Source: Streptomyces piniterrae
GTDB taxonomy: Bacteria; Actinomycetota; Actinomycetes; Streptomycetales; Streptomycetaceae
Assembly: GCF_005048155.1 (NCBI RefSeq)
Contig: NZ_SUMB01000001.1
Location: 186,001-250,000, forward strand
DNA: 64,000 bases
Direction: 5' to 3'
Position numbers and translations under genes: made by a program. Position 1 is the first letter of the stretch; every line of letters begins with the position of its first letter. The notes beneath the pieces were generated by a model that worked only from the letters and a program-made list of their open reading frames with translations, did no database searches and was not told where the DNA came from. Shown piece after piece: positions 55,401 to 62,736 of this stretch.

Positions 55401-56880
55401 GGCCGAGCAGTTCCTCGATGACCTGCTGGAACCGGGCCGGCTCCCGAAGGCTGAGGAACCAGTGCTCGGCGTCCAGGTCGCCGGTGTCGAGCGGATCGGT
55501 CGTAGTGGACGTGTACACGGGTATCTCGGTGGCGCGCGGCCGTACCGCCGCGGCCTCCCGCACCAGATACTCGTGGGCGGGCTCCATGCGTCGCGAGTGC
55601 CCGGCGATCCCGATGGGCAGCAGTGTGGCCCGTACGTCCCGGTCGCGCAGCCTCTCCAACAAGGCCGCCGCGGACTCGGTGGTGCCCGCGACGACCGTCG
55701 AGCGAGGGCCGTTGACGACCGCGATGTCCAGGTCCAGATCCCACTCGGCGACCAGTTCGGCGACCTGTTCGGCGGGGAGCGCCACGGCGACCATCTCTCC
55801 GTTGCCCTGGAGCCGCGCCAGTGCCTTGCTGACGGCGGCGACCAGCCTCGCGCCGTCCGCCAGGGTGAGCGCTCCAGCGGCGGTCACCGCCGCGATCTCG
55901 CCGAAACTGTGGCCCACGACCGCGGCGGGCGTGACGCCGTTCGACCGCCACAGCTCCGCGAGCGACACCATGACGGCGAACAGGGCCGGCTGGATCACCT
56001 CGACCCGCTCCAGCGGGAGGGCCCCGGAGAGCACGTCGTCGAGCTCGAAATCCACGAACGGGCGCAGTTCCCGCGCGCATTCGGCCAGTTTGTCCCGGAA
56101 GACCGGGGCCTCGGCGGCGAGTTCGCGAGCCATCCCCACCCACTGGGCGCCCTGGCCAGGGAAGACGAACACCGCGGACTCGGGTCCACCGCTCCCGGCC
56201 CGTACCGCCATATCGCTCGCGCGGCCCTCGGCCACCGCGCGAAGGGCCGCGACGATGGCATCCCGGTCGGCCGCGGTGACCATCGCCCGGTGCGGCCAGA
56301 GCGTGCGGGTCGTGGCCTGGGTGAAGGCGGCGTCGGCCAGGGAGATGTCCGCACGCTCCTGGAGGTGGCCCGCCAGACGGCCGGCATGGGCGCGCAGACC
56401 GGCGTCGGTACGGCCGGACAGCAGGAGCGGGACGGTGCCGGTACTCGTGGCATCCGGGGTGCTCGTGCGGTCCCGGGGCCTGAGCGCGCGCAGCTGTGCC
56501 ACGCGCTCCTCGGCATCGTCGGAGAGCGGACCGTAGTGCTCGGCATCGGCCGACTCCAGAGCGAGCGCCACCGCTACGTCGCCGGTCGCGTCGCGGACGA
56601 CGACCAGTGCGGGGCGATCCGCGCGCAGACACGTCTCGGCCGCCGCGAAGATCTGGCCGGAGTCCTGCCGAGAACGCACGCTCACACCAGGGATTTGGTC
56701 CCAGTCCGGCAGGTCCTCCTCGTCCGTCCGTGCGAGCAGAACCACCACGCGGCTGCGGGCGGACGGAACCACTTGGGCATCCTCGATCGCGGCCCAGAGG
56801 GCCGACGACACCGAAGCGACGCCGAATTCCTCCCGGCGGGCCACACCCACGACGACGACGCGCTGAATTCCTGCTGTCAT
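49450..56880 (-). CDS. Type I modular polyketide synthase, loading module and module 1
   Basis: About 2476 residues from ATG 56880. Order: an N-terminal segment of unknown type (1-130), a loading AT (Ser325 in GHSFG, with AGHSRRME where malonyl ATs read HAFH), a loading ACP (Ser639 in GVDS), KS (Cys869), malonyl-type AT (Ser1312; SHAFH about 1409), DH (HHVVMGTMLLP about 1602), KR (Tyr2183, Trp2175, no LDD; A-type), ACP (Ser2354) and a C-terminal docking region. The loading AT should take a non-malonyl acyl-CoA, here inferred to be CHC-CoA. The first PKS of the line, it lies 124 bases before the module 2-3 gene on the same strand. Confidence 0.93.
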   Translation of the reverse strand: MTAGIQRVVVVGVARREEFGVASVSSALWAAIEDAQVVPSARSRVVVLLARTDEEDLPDWDQIPGVSVRSRQDSGQIFAAAETCLRADRPALVVVRDATGDVAVALALESADAEHYGPLSDDAEERVAQLRALRPRDRTSTPDATSTGTVPLLLSGRTDAGLRAHAGRLAGHLQERADISLADAAFTQATTRTLWPHRAMVTAADRDAIVAALRAVAEGRASDMAVRAGSGGPESAVFVFPGQGAQWVGMARELAAEAPVFRDKLAECARELRPFVDFELDDVLSGALPLERVEVIQPALFAVMVSLAELWRSNGVTPAAVVGHSFGEIAAVTAAGALTLADGARLVAAVSKALARLQGNGEMVAVALPAEQVAELVAEWDLDLDIAVVNGPRSTVVAGTTESAAALLERLRDRDVRATLLPIGIAGHSRRMEPAHEYLVREAAAVRPRATEIPVYTSTTTDPLDTGDLDAEHWFLSLREPARFQQVIEELLGQGHRVFVEISPHPVLTLSIEETAAHIGRDVVVLETMRRDDAGHDRYLRALAEAHLHGVAPDWSTVLPDARRVTLPPYRLDLDTADAAGSGGTEPGTGLRERLLGCDPAQRVEEAVRLVADAVAAEIEPSATAIGADEAFWSLGVDSAGALRVRNRLVEMTGLRLPVTVLFDHPTPRTLAEELLRAVFGGDEPAPAATAPADPDEPLAIVGMACRFPGGVGSPDELWQLVHEGRDAVAAFPADRGWDLTALYDPDASQPGTSYQREAALLDGVAEFDAAFFGISSREALAMDPQQRLLLETSWEALERGGIDSTTLRGSRTGVFTGVMSLPYGRPLHQARPDLEGYVMTGTTSSVVSGRLSYVLGLEGPALTLDTACSSSLVALHLAGQSLRRGESDLALVGGATVMAEPGLFIEFSRLRALAPDGRSKPFSADADGFGMAEGVAVLVVERLSDARRLGHEVLAVVRGSAVNQDGASNGLTAPNGPAQQRVIRAALDSADLRAADIDVVEAHGTGTRLGDPIEAQALMATYGSDRPAERPLYVGSLKSNIGHAQAAAGVAGVVKMVQALRHGVMPRSLYADHPTKEVEWSPHTVELLAESREWERADGRPRRAGVSAFGISGTNAHVILEEFAPETPETSKGAESAVPWADVAVPLVLSGKTPDAVRGQALALREHLASHPELPLPHVARELATCRTTFEHRAVVTGDREGVRAGLGDVSPVLAGSGKVAAVFSGQGAQRAGMGRQLAEHFPVFDEALTEVCGHLDAELGRGLREVMWSEDPELLGRTEFAQPALFAFEVALARLWRSWGVSFTAVVGHSVGEIAAAVVAGVLTVPDAARLVVARGRLMQSLPGGGAMLAIAAGEDEVTATLGDSALVGIAAVNGPEAVVVSGARGEVARVGEIWHERGRRVAELRVSHAFHSPLMEPILDEFRSVVEELRFQPPTLPISATADTAHPIDTPAYWVDHARNAVRFGDATGRLPEADILIEVGPDAALAPLIETGHTVLPSTRRGQSETHTVLTALGRAHAHGADVDWAAVLPPAPRADLPTYAFQRQRFWDSASDTTNRVCAGADPQPHPMLTSRTDLPDAGGLLLSGRLTPGSDPWLSHHVVMGTMLLPGTGFVELALEAARSSGAGSVDELVLRAPMVFTDGKPRDLQVWVGPDQGAERELRIRTRETGGDWTLHATGLLAARAADTEGFSDGDWAGEVWPPAGARQLVGDSFYEDLAARGYEYGPAFWGTKALWERDGDLFAEVVLPEGQPRGFGIHPALLDAALHALPITGSLYEAGEIRLPFSFNGVSLFSSDARRLRVRIRADVDSAAVWITDDAGSPVLAMEGLTLRSIERAQLEAAGATGRTGWFSVTWRQLGRAATADRVPGNWLLLGEVPSALGSLFEDPVTAASWDRSTAPDGVLVGAGRAEDLLAALHEVAGRQTGPVWCVTSGAVGVGTADPAADVRAAGVWGLGRVAALELPDRWGGLVDLPERIDDATRRALAGILTGDGDGDDADDAEDQLALRDGRLWARRLVTATAPQSSTWAPKGTVLITGGTGGLGGHVARRIAEQNSADRILLLSRQGPTAPGATELLAEISAFGAKADVVAVDVTDRSAMGGLIATLAAEGTPVRTVVHAAGVVRDVPIAQTGAEELAAQMAAKVEGALLLDELLPDLDDFVLFSSISGVWGAAGQAGYAAGNACLDALARRRREQGKPATSVAWGPWAGGGMLTEHDERELRKRGLTPLLVPAAVQALEQSIMADSAWDPVVADITWSRFLPAFTASRPSPLLGSFEEKAAVEPLASSDGRPTEGETQSLTQRLAALPDAERLPALTEVVRTHVAALIGESGPERVGPDRALKEIGFDSLMSVELRNRFAGLINVKLPATLVFDHPTPNALALHLLGHLDLGAAGAAPAEQPLLEVVEQIESRGLSPLTDTSTRKALAGRLTELLDRLAALDARPVAEADGLASASAAELMQFIDTELGDI

Positions 56881-57100
56881 ACCGAACAACCCAAGCAAGA
56901 GGGTCCTGGCCGCGACACCCCTATCACCCCCGAATGCGGTGCCCGGGGCTACGGTTCGGCGACTCACCGGTCGGTAATGCGCCGCCGGGAAATCGGGGAG
57001 GCCAGCGGAGCGAATTCCCCCAGGGACGGGAAAGCGCTATCGGCGGTACGTGGCTTGAGGGGGGCGTAGGGGTTGCCCGGCAAATAGGCCGACCGGCAGA

Positions 57101-57110
57101 TTGTCGACAA
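57101..57110. promoter_or_regulatory. Perfect palindrome in the PKS/aminotransferase divergent region
   Basis: TTGTCGACAA, 36 bases before the aminotransferase start, within the divergent region 56881-57145. It is a possible operator; a 10-base palindrome can occur by chance. Confidence 0.3.
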
Positions 57111-57145
57111 GGTTTGACGGTCTCTTGGGGAAGGTGTGTTCTGAT

Positions 57146-58222
57146 ATGCGAGGACCACTGCCGCGTCCAGAACTGCACTCCATCGCCGTTCACGCGGCGA
57201 GCCGATCGGGCGGTGCGCCAACTTCGGAGCCCCTGCACCTGCTGGCGGCGAACGAGAACCCGTACGATCCGCTGCCCGGTGTCCTGGATGCGGCGATCGC
57301 CGCCGCCAGGCGGTTCAACCGTTACCCCGATCTCGGCTGTGAACGGCTGATTGACGCGCTGGCGTGCAGGTTTGATCTGCCGCCCACCCGATTCGCCGCC
57401 GGCGCGGGGTCGGTGGGCGTCATCCAGTCGCTCATCCAAGCGATGGCCGCCCCGGGGGACGAAGTGATGTACGGCTGGCGGTCGTTCGAGGCCTACCCCG
57501 TCATCACCACGGCCATCTGCGGCGCGACCGCGGTCGGGGTTCCGTTGACCGACGATGGATACCACGACCTCGACGCCATGGCAGAGCGCGTCACTGAGCG
57601 GACCCGGCTGATTTTCCTCTGCACCCCCAACAACCCCACCGGTACGGCAGTGCGCCGGGATGAATTGGCGAAATTCCTCGACCGCGTTCCCGAGAACGTG
57701 CTTGTTGTATTGGATGAGGCCTACGCCGAGTACGTGTGTGACAAGGACGCGGTGGACGGTGCCACCATTTGCCGCGAGTACCCCCATGTCGCCGTGGTGC
57801 GGACCTTCTCCAAGGCATTCGGCCTGGCCGGATTGCGGATCGGGTTCGCCATCGCCCCGGAACCCGTCGCGGCGGCGCTGCGCATGACGGCGCCCTATGG
57901 GGTCAGCCAGATCGGGCAGGAGGCGGCAATCGCTTCCTTGGCCGCAACCGACGAGGTCATGAAGCGGGTTGACGTGGTCGTTGCCGAGCGGCTCCGGATG
58001 GAGAACGCCCTGATCGAGCAGGGCCGGCCGATCTCACGCTCCCAGGCGAACTTCCTCTGGCTCCCGCTCCGCGAGCGCAGTGCCGAATTCGCCGACGCCT
58101 GTGCACGTGCCGGTATCGCGGTACGGGTATTCGCCGAGGAAGGAGTCCGGGTCACTGTGGGCTCTCGGGAATCCAATGACCTCTTTCTGGCAACGGCAGC
58201 GAATATCCCGGCCGGAGCATGA
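57146..58222 (+). CDS. HisC-like PLP-dependent aminotransferase
   Basis: A 358-residue class I/II aminotransferase of the histidinol-phosphate aminotransferase type. It has LAANENPYDPLPGVLDA near residue 32, CTPNNPTGTAVRRDEL near 160, VVLDEAYAEYV near 188 and the PLP Lys223 in TFSKAFGLAGLRIGF. The ATG at 57146 has GGGGAAGG upstream and is preferred over TTG 57101. It is the only plus-strand gene among the PKS and tailoring genes and is divergent from the PKS. It could install an amine during tailoring, such as the aminoethyl branch of phoslactomycin-type products, or be a hisC paralogue. Confidence 0.85.
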   Translation: MRGPLPRPELHSIAVHAASRSGGAPTSEPLHLLAANENPYDPLPGVLDAAIAAARRFNRYPDLGCERLIDALACRFDLPPTRFAAGAGSVGVIQSLIQAMAAPGDEVMYGWRSFEAYPVITTAICGATAVGVPLTDDGYHDLDAMAERVTERTRLIFLCTPNNPTGTAVRRDELAKFLDRVPENVLVVLDEAYAEYVCDKDAVDGATICREYPHVAVVRTFSKAFGLAGLRIGFAIAPEPVAAALRMTAPYGVSQIGQEAAIASLAATDEVMKRVDVVVAERLRMENALIEQGRPISRSQANFLWLPLRERSAEFADACARAGIAVRVFAEEGVRVTVGSRESNDLFLATAANIPAGA

Positions 58223-58246
58223 GCATCAGCCCACCCCGGCCCCCCG

Positions 58247-58897
58247 TTATCCCGGAGCAAATGCCTGCTCGATGGGCGTCGAACCGGTCGTGGCGAGCCA
58301 CACACCCGTGATTTTCTGCGCCAACACGGTACGCACCGCCTCCGCGCAGTCGCCACGGGAGAGTTCGTCGCCGACCGCGGGCACGCCGTCGGGGCGGGCC
58401 CGCACGGTCCCCAGCGGGGGATCGTCGGTCAGCATGCCCGGGCGCAGCACGCACCAGTCCAACTCCCGCTCGCGCACCACTTGTTCGGCGGCGCGCTTCT
58501 CGGCCAGGTAGGCGTCCAGCTGGTCGCCGAGGGCGGCGCGGTCCGCGGCGCCGGGCAGGTGCGCGCTCACCATCACGAACCGGTGGATGCCGCAGCCCTC
58601 GGCTGCGGCGCACAACTGCGCCGCCGGCGAGGACACCGCCGCGCCGAGCGAGCCCGGACCGGTGCCGGTGCCCGCCGCCAGCACGACGGCGTCCGCGCCG
58701 CGGAAGGCCCGAGTCAACTGCCCGTCGAGGTCGGATCCGTCGGTGTCGAGCAGGAACGGTTCGATGCCGGCGGCCCGCACGCGCTCGGCGTCGCCGTGGC
58801 GCAGGACCAGCCCGACCGTGGTGTCTCCGCCGGCCAGCAGGGAGGAGGCGAGCCGGCCGCCGAGACCGGTGGTCACCCCGAGCACGACCACCCGCAT
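58247..58897 (-). CDS. NmrA-like atypical short-chain dehydrogenase
   Basis: A 216-residue NAD(P)-binding protein of the atypical SDR/NmrA group. The Rossmann start is VVLGVTTGLGGRLASSLL, followed by ADAVVLAAGTG near 85 and a YLAEK (Y-x3-K) motif near 133 and LRPGMLTDDPP near 155. It is shorter than full NmrA proteins. In phoslactomycin and fostriecin pathways, an SDR-like protein (PlmT2/FosL, as I recall) eliminates a malonyl ester to form the lactone double bond; this gene is a candidate for that role. It converges on the aminotransferase with a 24-base gap. Confidence 0.75.
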   Translation of the reverse strand: MRVVVLGVTTGLGGRLASSLLAGGDTTVGLVLRHGDAERVRAAGIEPFLLDTDGSDLDGQLTRAFRGADAVVLAAGTGTGPGSLGAAVSSPAAQLCAAAEGCGIHRFVMVSAHLPGAADRAALGDQLDAYLAEKRAAEQVVRERELDWCVLRPGMLTDDPPLGTVRARPDGVPAVGDELSRGDCAEAVRTVLAQKITGVWLATTGSTPIEQAFAPG

Positions 58898-58902
58898 CGC
58901 GC

Positions 58903-59142
58903 TCACCCCTGCGCCCCGGTGCCCGCTTCGGACACCTTCCCGCGGACCGGACCGGCCACCGCCCGGGCGATGGCCATGCCCCCGCCGACCGCGCCGACGA
59001 TCGTGTACGAGCCGGTCCAGTCTGCGACGAGGAAGGACAGGGCCACCGGCAGCGCGCTCAGATGGACGCGGGGGATCAGGGACAGCGGGAGCAGGGCTCG
59101 CAGCCACGGCACATCGGCGGACACCCGCAGCGGACGGAACAT
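58903..59142 (-). pseudogene. Truncated N-terminus of an MFS transporter
   Basis: A 79-residue frame (MFRPLRVSADVPWLRALLPL) that resembles only the first two membrane helices of an MFS transporter: LIPRVHLSALPVALSFLVADWTGSYTIVGAVGGGMAIARAVAGPVRGKVSE, read over residues 22-73, looks like helix 1, loop and helix 2. It stops where the NmrA-like gene starts 5 bases later, and no continuation of the transporter is visible in any frame. It is probably a deletion remnant of a second exporter; a functional mini-membrane protein is less likely. Confidence 0.55.
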
Positions 59143-59188
59143 CGGTGGACTCCAGTCGGGACGGTCGGGGCGGTCGCGCTCGGCGCGC

Positions 59189-60400
59189 TCAACGCACCGA
59201 GGACACGCGGTAGATCAGCAGGCCGCTGACGAGGCTGGTGACCCCGGCCAGTGCGGACAGGACCTGGTACCCGCCCAGTTCGCCGATGACCAGGCCGGCC
59301 AGCAGCGGGCCCAGGGTCTGCGGTCCGAACAGGCCGATGTTCATGATGCCCAGGTCCCGGGCGCGGTTCTCGGCCGCCGGCAGCACCGCGGTGATGATCG
59401 CCTGGTCGACGGCCAAGTAGGCGCCGACGCCGAGGCCGAACAGCGACGCCGCCACCAGCGCGGTGTCCGTACCCGGCGCGATCGCGAGGACCGCGCAGCC
59501 CGCCGCCTGGCCGGTCGCGCCCCAGGCCACGAACGCCCGGCGCCGGCCGAGCCGGTCGGACAGCACCCCGCAGGCGTAGAGCGAAGCCAGCGTCCACCCC
59601 AGATTGACCAAGGTCAGCAGCAGCAGCTCCTGTTCGGGGTGGGCCAACCGCAGCTCGTCGGTGAGGAAGTACAGCAGGTAGCTGGTGGCCAACGCGTTGG
59701 CCAGGTTCATCAGCAGCCGGGTGCCGAAGGTCCAGGCGAACGGGGGGTTGTCCCGAACGGTGGCCACGAGTTGGCGGAGGCTGACACTGCCGTCGGACCG
59801 GGTCGTGGCGGTGTCGCGGTGCTTGAGGACGAAGGGCGCGGCCAGCACGAGCACGCCCGCCGCGAGCAGCAGGTAGCGCGGCAGGTCGCCGGTTATCGCG
59901 GTCAGGCAGAACAGGCCGAGCACCACCCCGATCGCCTGCGGTCCGAACATGGCGCTGGACACGGTGCCGCGCTGGGCCTCGGGGACCTGGTCGGCGACCA
60001 GCGCGGTGAAACCGACCATGGCTGTCGAGAAGCCGATCGAACACGCCAGCCAGGACAGGCCCACCCCGATCCAGTCGGATTGCAGGCCGGTGGCGACCAG
60101 CCCGCCCGCGAACAGCGTCGCGCCGCCGGCGACCCAGAGCCGCCGGCGGCCGAACCGGGACCGGGTCCGGTCGCACAGCGTGCCGTAGAGGGGCAGCGCG
60201 ACCAGGGCGACGACGCCGCACACGGCGTTGATGACGCCGAAGTGAGCGATCCGGCCGGCCGGGTCGATCCGGGCCAGCTGGTCGGGCAGCGCGAACTGCT
60301 GCGGCACCAGGTAGGCCGTCCAGAGCCCGAGCCAGGCCAGGGAGTACCGGCCGATCCAGGCCCGGGACATGGATCTGACCGGGGTGAGCTGTTCCGTCAT
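59189..60400 (-). CDS. MFS transporter, candidate product exporter
   Basis: A 403-residue major facilitator with about 12 membrane segments, first at WIGRYSLAWLGLWTAYLVP. The cytoplasmic loop motif GTLCDRTRSRFGRRRLWV lies near 73, and its second-half partner GVLSDRLGRRRAFVAWG near 275. This arrangement resembles GPH/sugar-cation-like and drug-type exporters in polyketide clusters. ATG 60400 is used; upstream codons of the longer frame overlap the P450 gene. It lies 55 bases after the P450 gene on the same strand, so it is probably cotranscribed, exporting the polyketide. Confidence 0.88.
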   Translation of the reverse strand: MTEQLTPVRSMSRAWIGRYSLAWLGLWTAYLVPQQFALPDQLARIDPAGRIAHFGVINAVCGVVALVALPLYGTLCDRTRSRFGRRRLWVAGGATLFAGGLVATGLQSDWIGVGLSWLACSIGFSTAMVGFTALVADQVPEAQRGTVSSAMFGPQAIGVVLGLFCLTAITGDLPRYLLLAAGVLVLAAPFVLKHRDTATTRSDGSVSLRQLVATVRDNPPFAWTFGTRLLMNLANALATSYLLYFLTDELRLAHPEQELLLLTLVNLGWTLASLYACGVLSDRLGRRRAFVAWGATGQAAGCAVLAIAPGTDTALVAASLFGLGVGAYLAVDQAIITAVLPAAENRARDLGIMNIGLFGPQTLGPLLAGLVIGELGGYQVLSALAGVTSLVSGLLIYRVSSVR

Positions 60401-60455
60401 GACGGTTTCGTGGGTCGACTCGGCAAGGCCGCACCCCGGGCCGCCCGCAACGGCC

Positions 60456-61667
60456 TCACCAGGTGACCGGAAGCGCTCGGACGCCCTGGACGTCGAAGGT
60501 GTTGCGGAAGACCAGCTGGTCGAAGGGGACCGCCAGCCGCAGCTCGGGTATGCGGCGGAACAAGGTTCCGTACACCACTTCCAGCTCCATGCGCGCCAGT
60601 TGCTTCCCGATGCAGGTGTGGATGCCGGCCCCGAAGCCCAAGTGGTGTTTGGCGTCGCGCCGGATGTCCAGGGTGTCGGGATCGGTGAAGAACTTCTCGT
60701 CCCGGTTCCCCGCACTGATCAGGCAGATGACGCCGTCGCCGGCCTTGATGGTCTCGCCCGCGATCTCGATGTCCGCGGCCGCCACGCGCTTGGACGAGAA
60801 CTCCGTGACGACCGTGTAGCGCAGGAGTTCCTCCACCGCCGCCGGTGCGAGGTCCGGATCGTCGATCAGCGCCGCGGCCTGCTCGGGATGCTGCAGCAGC
60901 GCCAGGATCCCGTTGGTGATCATGCTCCGGGTGGTGTCGAGTGCCGCCGCGATCAGCGTGACCGACTGGGTGAGCACGGACACTCGCGTCAGCTCGCCCT
61001 TCTGGTAGTAACCGACCAGGTGGCTGATGATGTCGTCGCCCGGTTCGTTCTCCCGGTGCGTGATCAACTCGTCGATGTACGCGAACAGTTCGTTGCGCGC
61101 CTCCATGGCGCCCTCCAGTCCGGAGTCCTCGTCGAAGAGCCGGGGAACCAGGCTGATGAGGCGCTTGTCGGCCGGGGGAACACCCAGCACCCATCCCAAC
61201 GCGGTGGAGGGAACCGGCATGGCCAACGCCGTCACCAGGTCCGCCGGCCGGGGGCCCGCGAGGATGTCGTCGATGAGCCCGTTGACGAGGGACTCCACAT
61301 CGCCGCGCATGTTCTGGATCTTCTTGACGAGGAATCCCTGGCCCAGCATGCGCCGCATGGCGGTGTGTTCGGGCGGGTCCATCCGGCCCACCGGCTTGAC
61401 GCCGCCGGTCAGCACGACGGTCCGCTGCTGCTCACTCAGCCACGGATAGCCGGGCTGTGTGTTGTCGACGCTGATGCGGGGGTCGGTGAAGATCGCGCGG
61501 ATCTCCTCATAACCGGTGATCAGCCATACTTCCTTGCCGTCCCACAGCCTCGCTTTCGCGACCGGCCGGTCCGACCGCAGACGGGCGTATTCGGGGGGCG
61601 GGTCCAAGGGGCAGCCCTTTGCCTTGGACATGGGGAAAGAGGGGAGTTCGGACGAGAGCTGCGACAT
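60456..61667 (-). CDS. Cytochrome P450
   Basis: A 403-residue soluble bacterial P450. It has the I-helix AAALDTTRSM near 238 (A-x-D-T-T), the K-helix EELLR near 279, and the heme loop HLGFGAGIHTCIGKQLA with thiolate ligand Cys352. Length and motifs fit the CYP105/107-type macrolide hydroxylases. GGAG precedes ATG 61667, with a longer than usual spacing. The ferredoxin gene two positions upstream is the probable electron donor. In phoslactomycin-type pathways P450s hydroxylate the chain at C8, the branch carbon or the cyclohexane ring; which one this does cannot be told. Confidence 0.93.
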   Translation of the reverse strand: MSQLSSELPSFPMSKAKGCPLDPPPEYARLRSDRPVAKARLWDGKEVWLITGYEEIRAIFTDPRISVDNTQPGYPWLSEQQRTVVLTGGVKPVGRMDPPEHTAMRRMLGQGFLVKKIQNMRGDVESLVNGLIDDILAGPRPADLVTALAMPVPSTALGWVLGVPPADKRLISLVPRLFDEDSGLEGAMEARNELFAYIDELITHRENEPGDDIISHLVGYYQKGELTRVSVLTQSVTLIAAALDTTRSMITNGILALLQHPEQAAALIDDPDLAPAAVEELLRYTVVTEFSSKRVAAADIEIAGETIKAGDGVICLISAGNRDEKFFTDPDTLDIRRDAKHHLGFGAGIHTCIGKQLARMELEVVYGTLFRRIPELRLAVPFDQLVFRNTFDVQGVRALPVTW

Positions 61668-61725
61668 CTGTGTTCAGTCTCCTAGCGTGGGAAATGAGGT
61701 GTTGTCGGTCCGGATGCAGGGGTGT

Positions 61726-62736
61726 TCACGCGAACTGGCTCAGGAAACGCTCGCCGTCCTGTTCGGCCGACGCGAGGTTCTTCCGGGCCCGGTCGAGGAG
61801 GTTCGCGTTGCTGAGGTCGCCGTGGTTCCCGATGTCGTTGCCCACCCACTCGCGCCGGGCGTAGATCCAGGCCTCCGCGGCCGCACGGAACTTCAGGAGG
61901 GTTCCGAGGAGGGGGAGTTCCGATCGGGGCACCGGAGACTTCGTCATATATCCCCGCAGCAGCGGGCCGACGTCCACGGACTCGTCCAGATAGCTGAGGG
62001 CCGTGGCGACATCGAAGAGGAAGGGGCCGTACATGACTTCGCCCCAGTCGAAGAGCCCCATCGAATCGGGCTTCACCCGGAACGTGTTCATGCTGGCGTC
62101 GGAATGGATGAGACCCATCGTGAGCCTGCCGGACACCGTCTCGTGCGCCTCGCGCATGGCCTGCTGGATCCACGGCTTGTCCTCGAGGAACGGAGCCGGA
62201 GCGACCATCATGACGTCCAACTGGTCAAACCTCAGGATGTCCGGCGGAGGAGGGGTGCCAACCAGTGCGGTATGGATGGCGCCCAGCGTCTCGCCGGCCC
62301 GACGCAGATGAACAGGATCGTTCTCGTCGACCCGCCCGCCATCGAGGTGGCGCAGCAATGCCCAGCACCATTCGCCGTGGTAGGCGGTCACCTCGCCCTC
62401 GACGGTCGGCAGCGGCGCGCCGGCAGGGATGCCGTGGTCCTCGACCACCAGGGCCACCTTGAGGCCGCTCGTGAATTTCGGTCCCTGGTCGGCGGGCACG
62501 CACTTGGCGACGTACATGTCCGAGTCGGAGCCGACCAGATACGTATAGGAGTGGAAGCCCAGGTCGACCGGATCGCGTTCCCAGGGCAGGACCCGCAGAT
62601 CGTTCCGTCCCCACAGGGAGAGCGGTATCTCGTCGGTGAGCGGCTCGGCCGGTAGAGAGGTGTTGGCTGCCAATTTCTTGTGCTCCGTATTCGGTGAGTG
62701 CGTATGTCTGTCGGCGTCGGGCAGCCGGCCGATCAC
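61726..62736 (-). CDS. Homoserine-kinase/APH-like phosphotransferase, candidate polyketide O-kinase
   Basis: A 336-residue protein of the aminoglycoside-phosphotransferase/homoserine-kinase (ThrB2) fold. An N-lobe strand with MYVAKCV contributes the ATP Lys, the catalytic loop is GLIHSDASMNTFRV (HxD) near residue 205, and the metal-binding motif is GLFDWGEVMYGPFLFDVATALSYL (as D-W-G) near 225. Fostriecin and phoslactomycin clusters use a homoserine-kinase-like protein to phosphorylate the C9 hydroxyl, and this is the natural candidate here. The GTG start overlaps the ferredoxin TGA (GTGA), so translation is coupled. A resistance-type kinase is the main alternative. Confidence 0.85.
   Translation of the reverse strand: MIGRLPDADRHTHSPNTEHKKLAANTSLPAEPLTDEIPLSLWGRNDLRVLPWERDPVDLGFHSYTYLVGSDSDMYVAKCVPADQGPKFTSGLKVALVVEDHGIPAGAPLPTVEGEVTAYHGEWCWALLRHLDGGRVDENDPVHLRRAGETLGAIHTALVGTPPPPDILRFDQLDVMMVAPAPFLEDKPWIQQAMREAHETVSGRLTMGLIHSDASMNTFRVKPDSMGLFDWGEVMYGPFLFDVATALSYLDESVDVGPLLRGYMTKSPVPRSELPLLGTLLKFRAAAEAWIYARREWVGNDIGNHGDLSNANLLDRARKNLASAEQDGERFLSQFA

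Noticed and set aside
49450..56880. Rapamycin/FK506-like dihydroxycyclohexane starter
   Set aside because: There is no chorismatase, and the loading module lacks the CoA-ligase and ER domains of that class.
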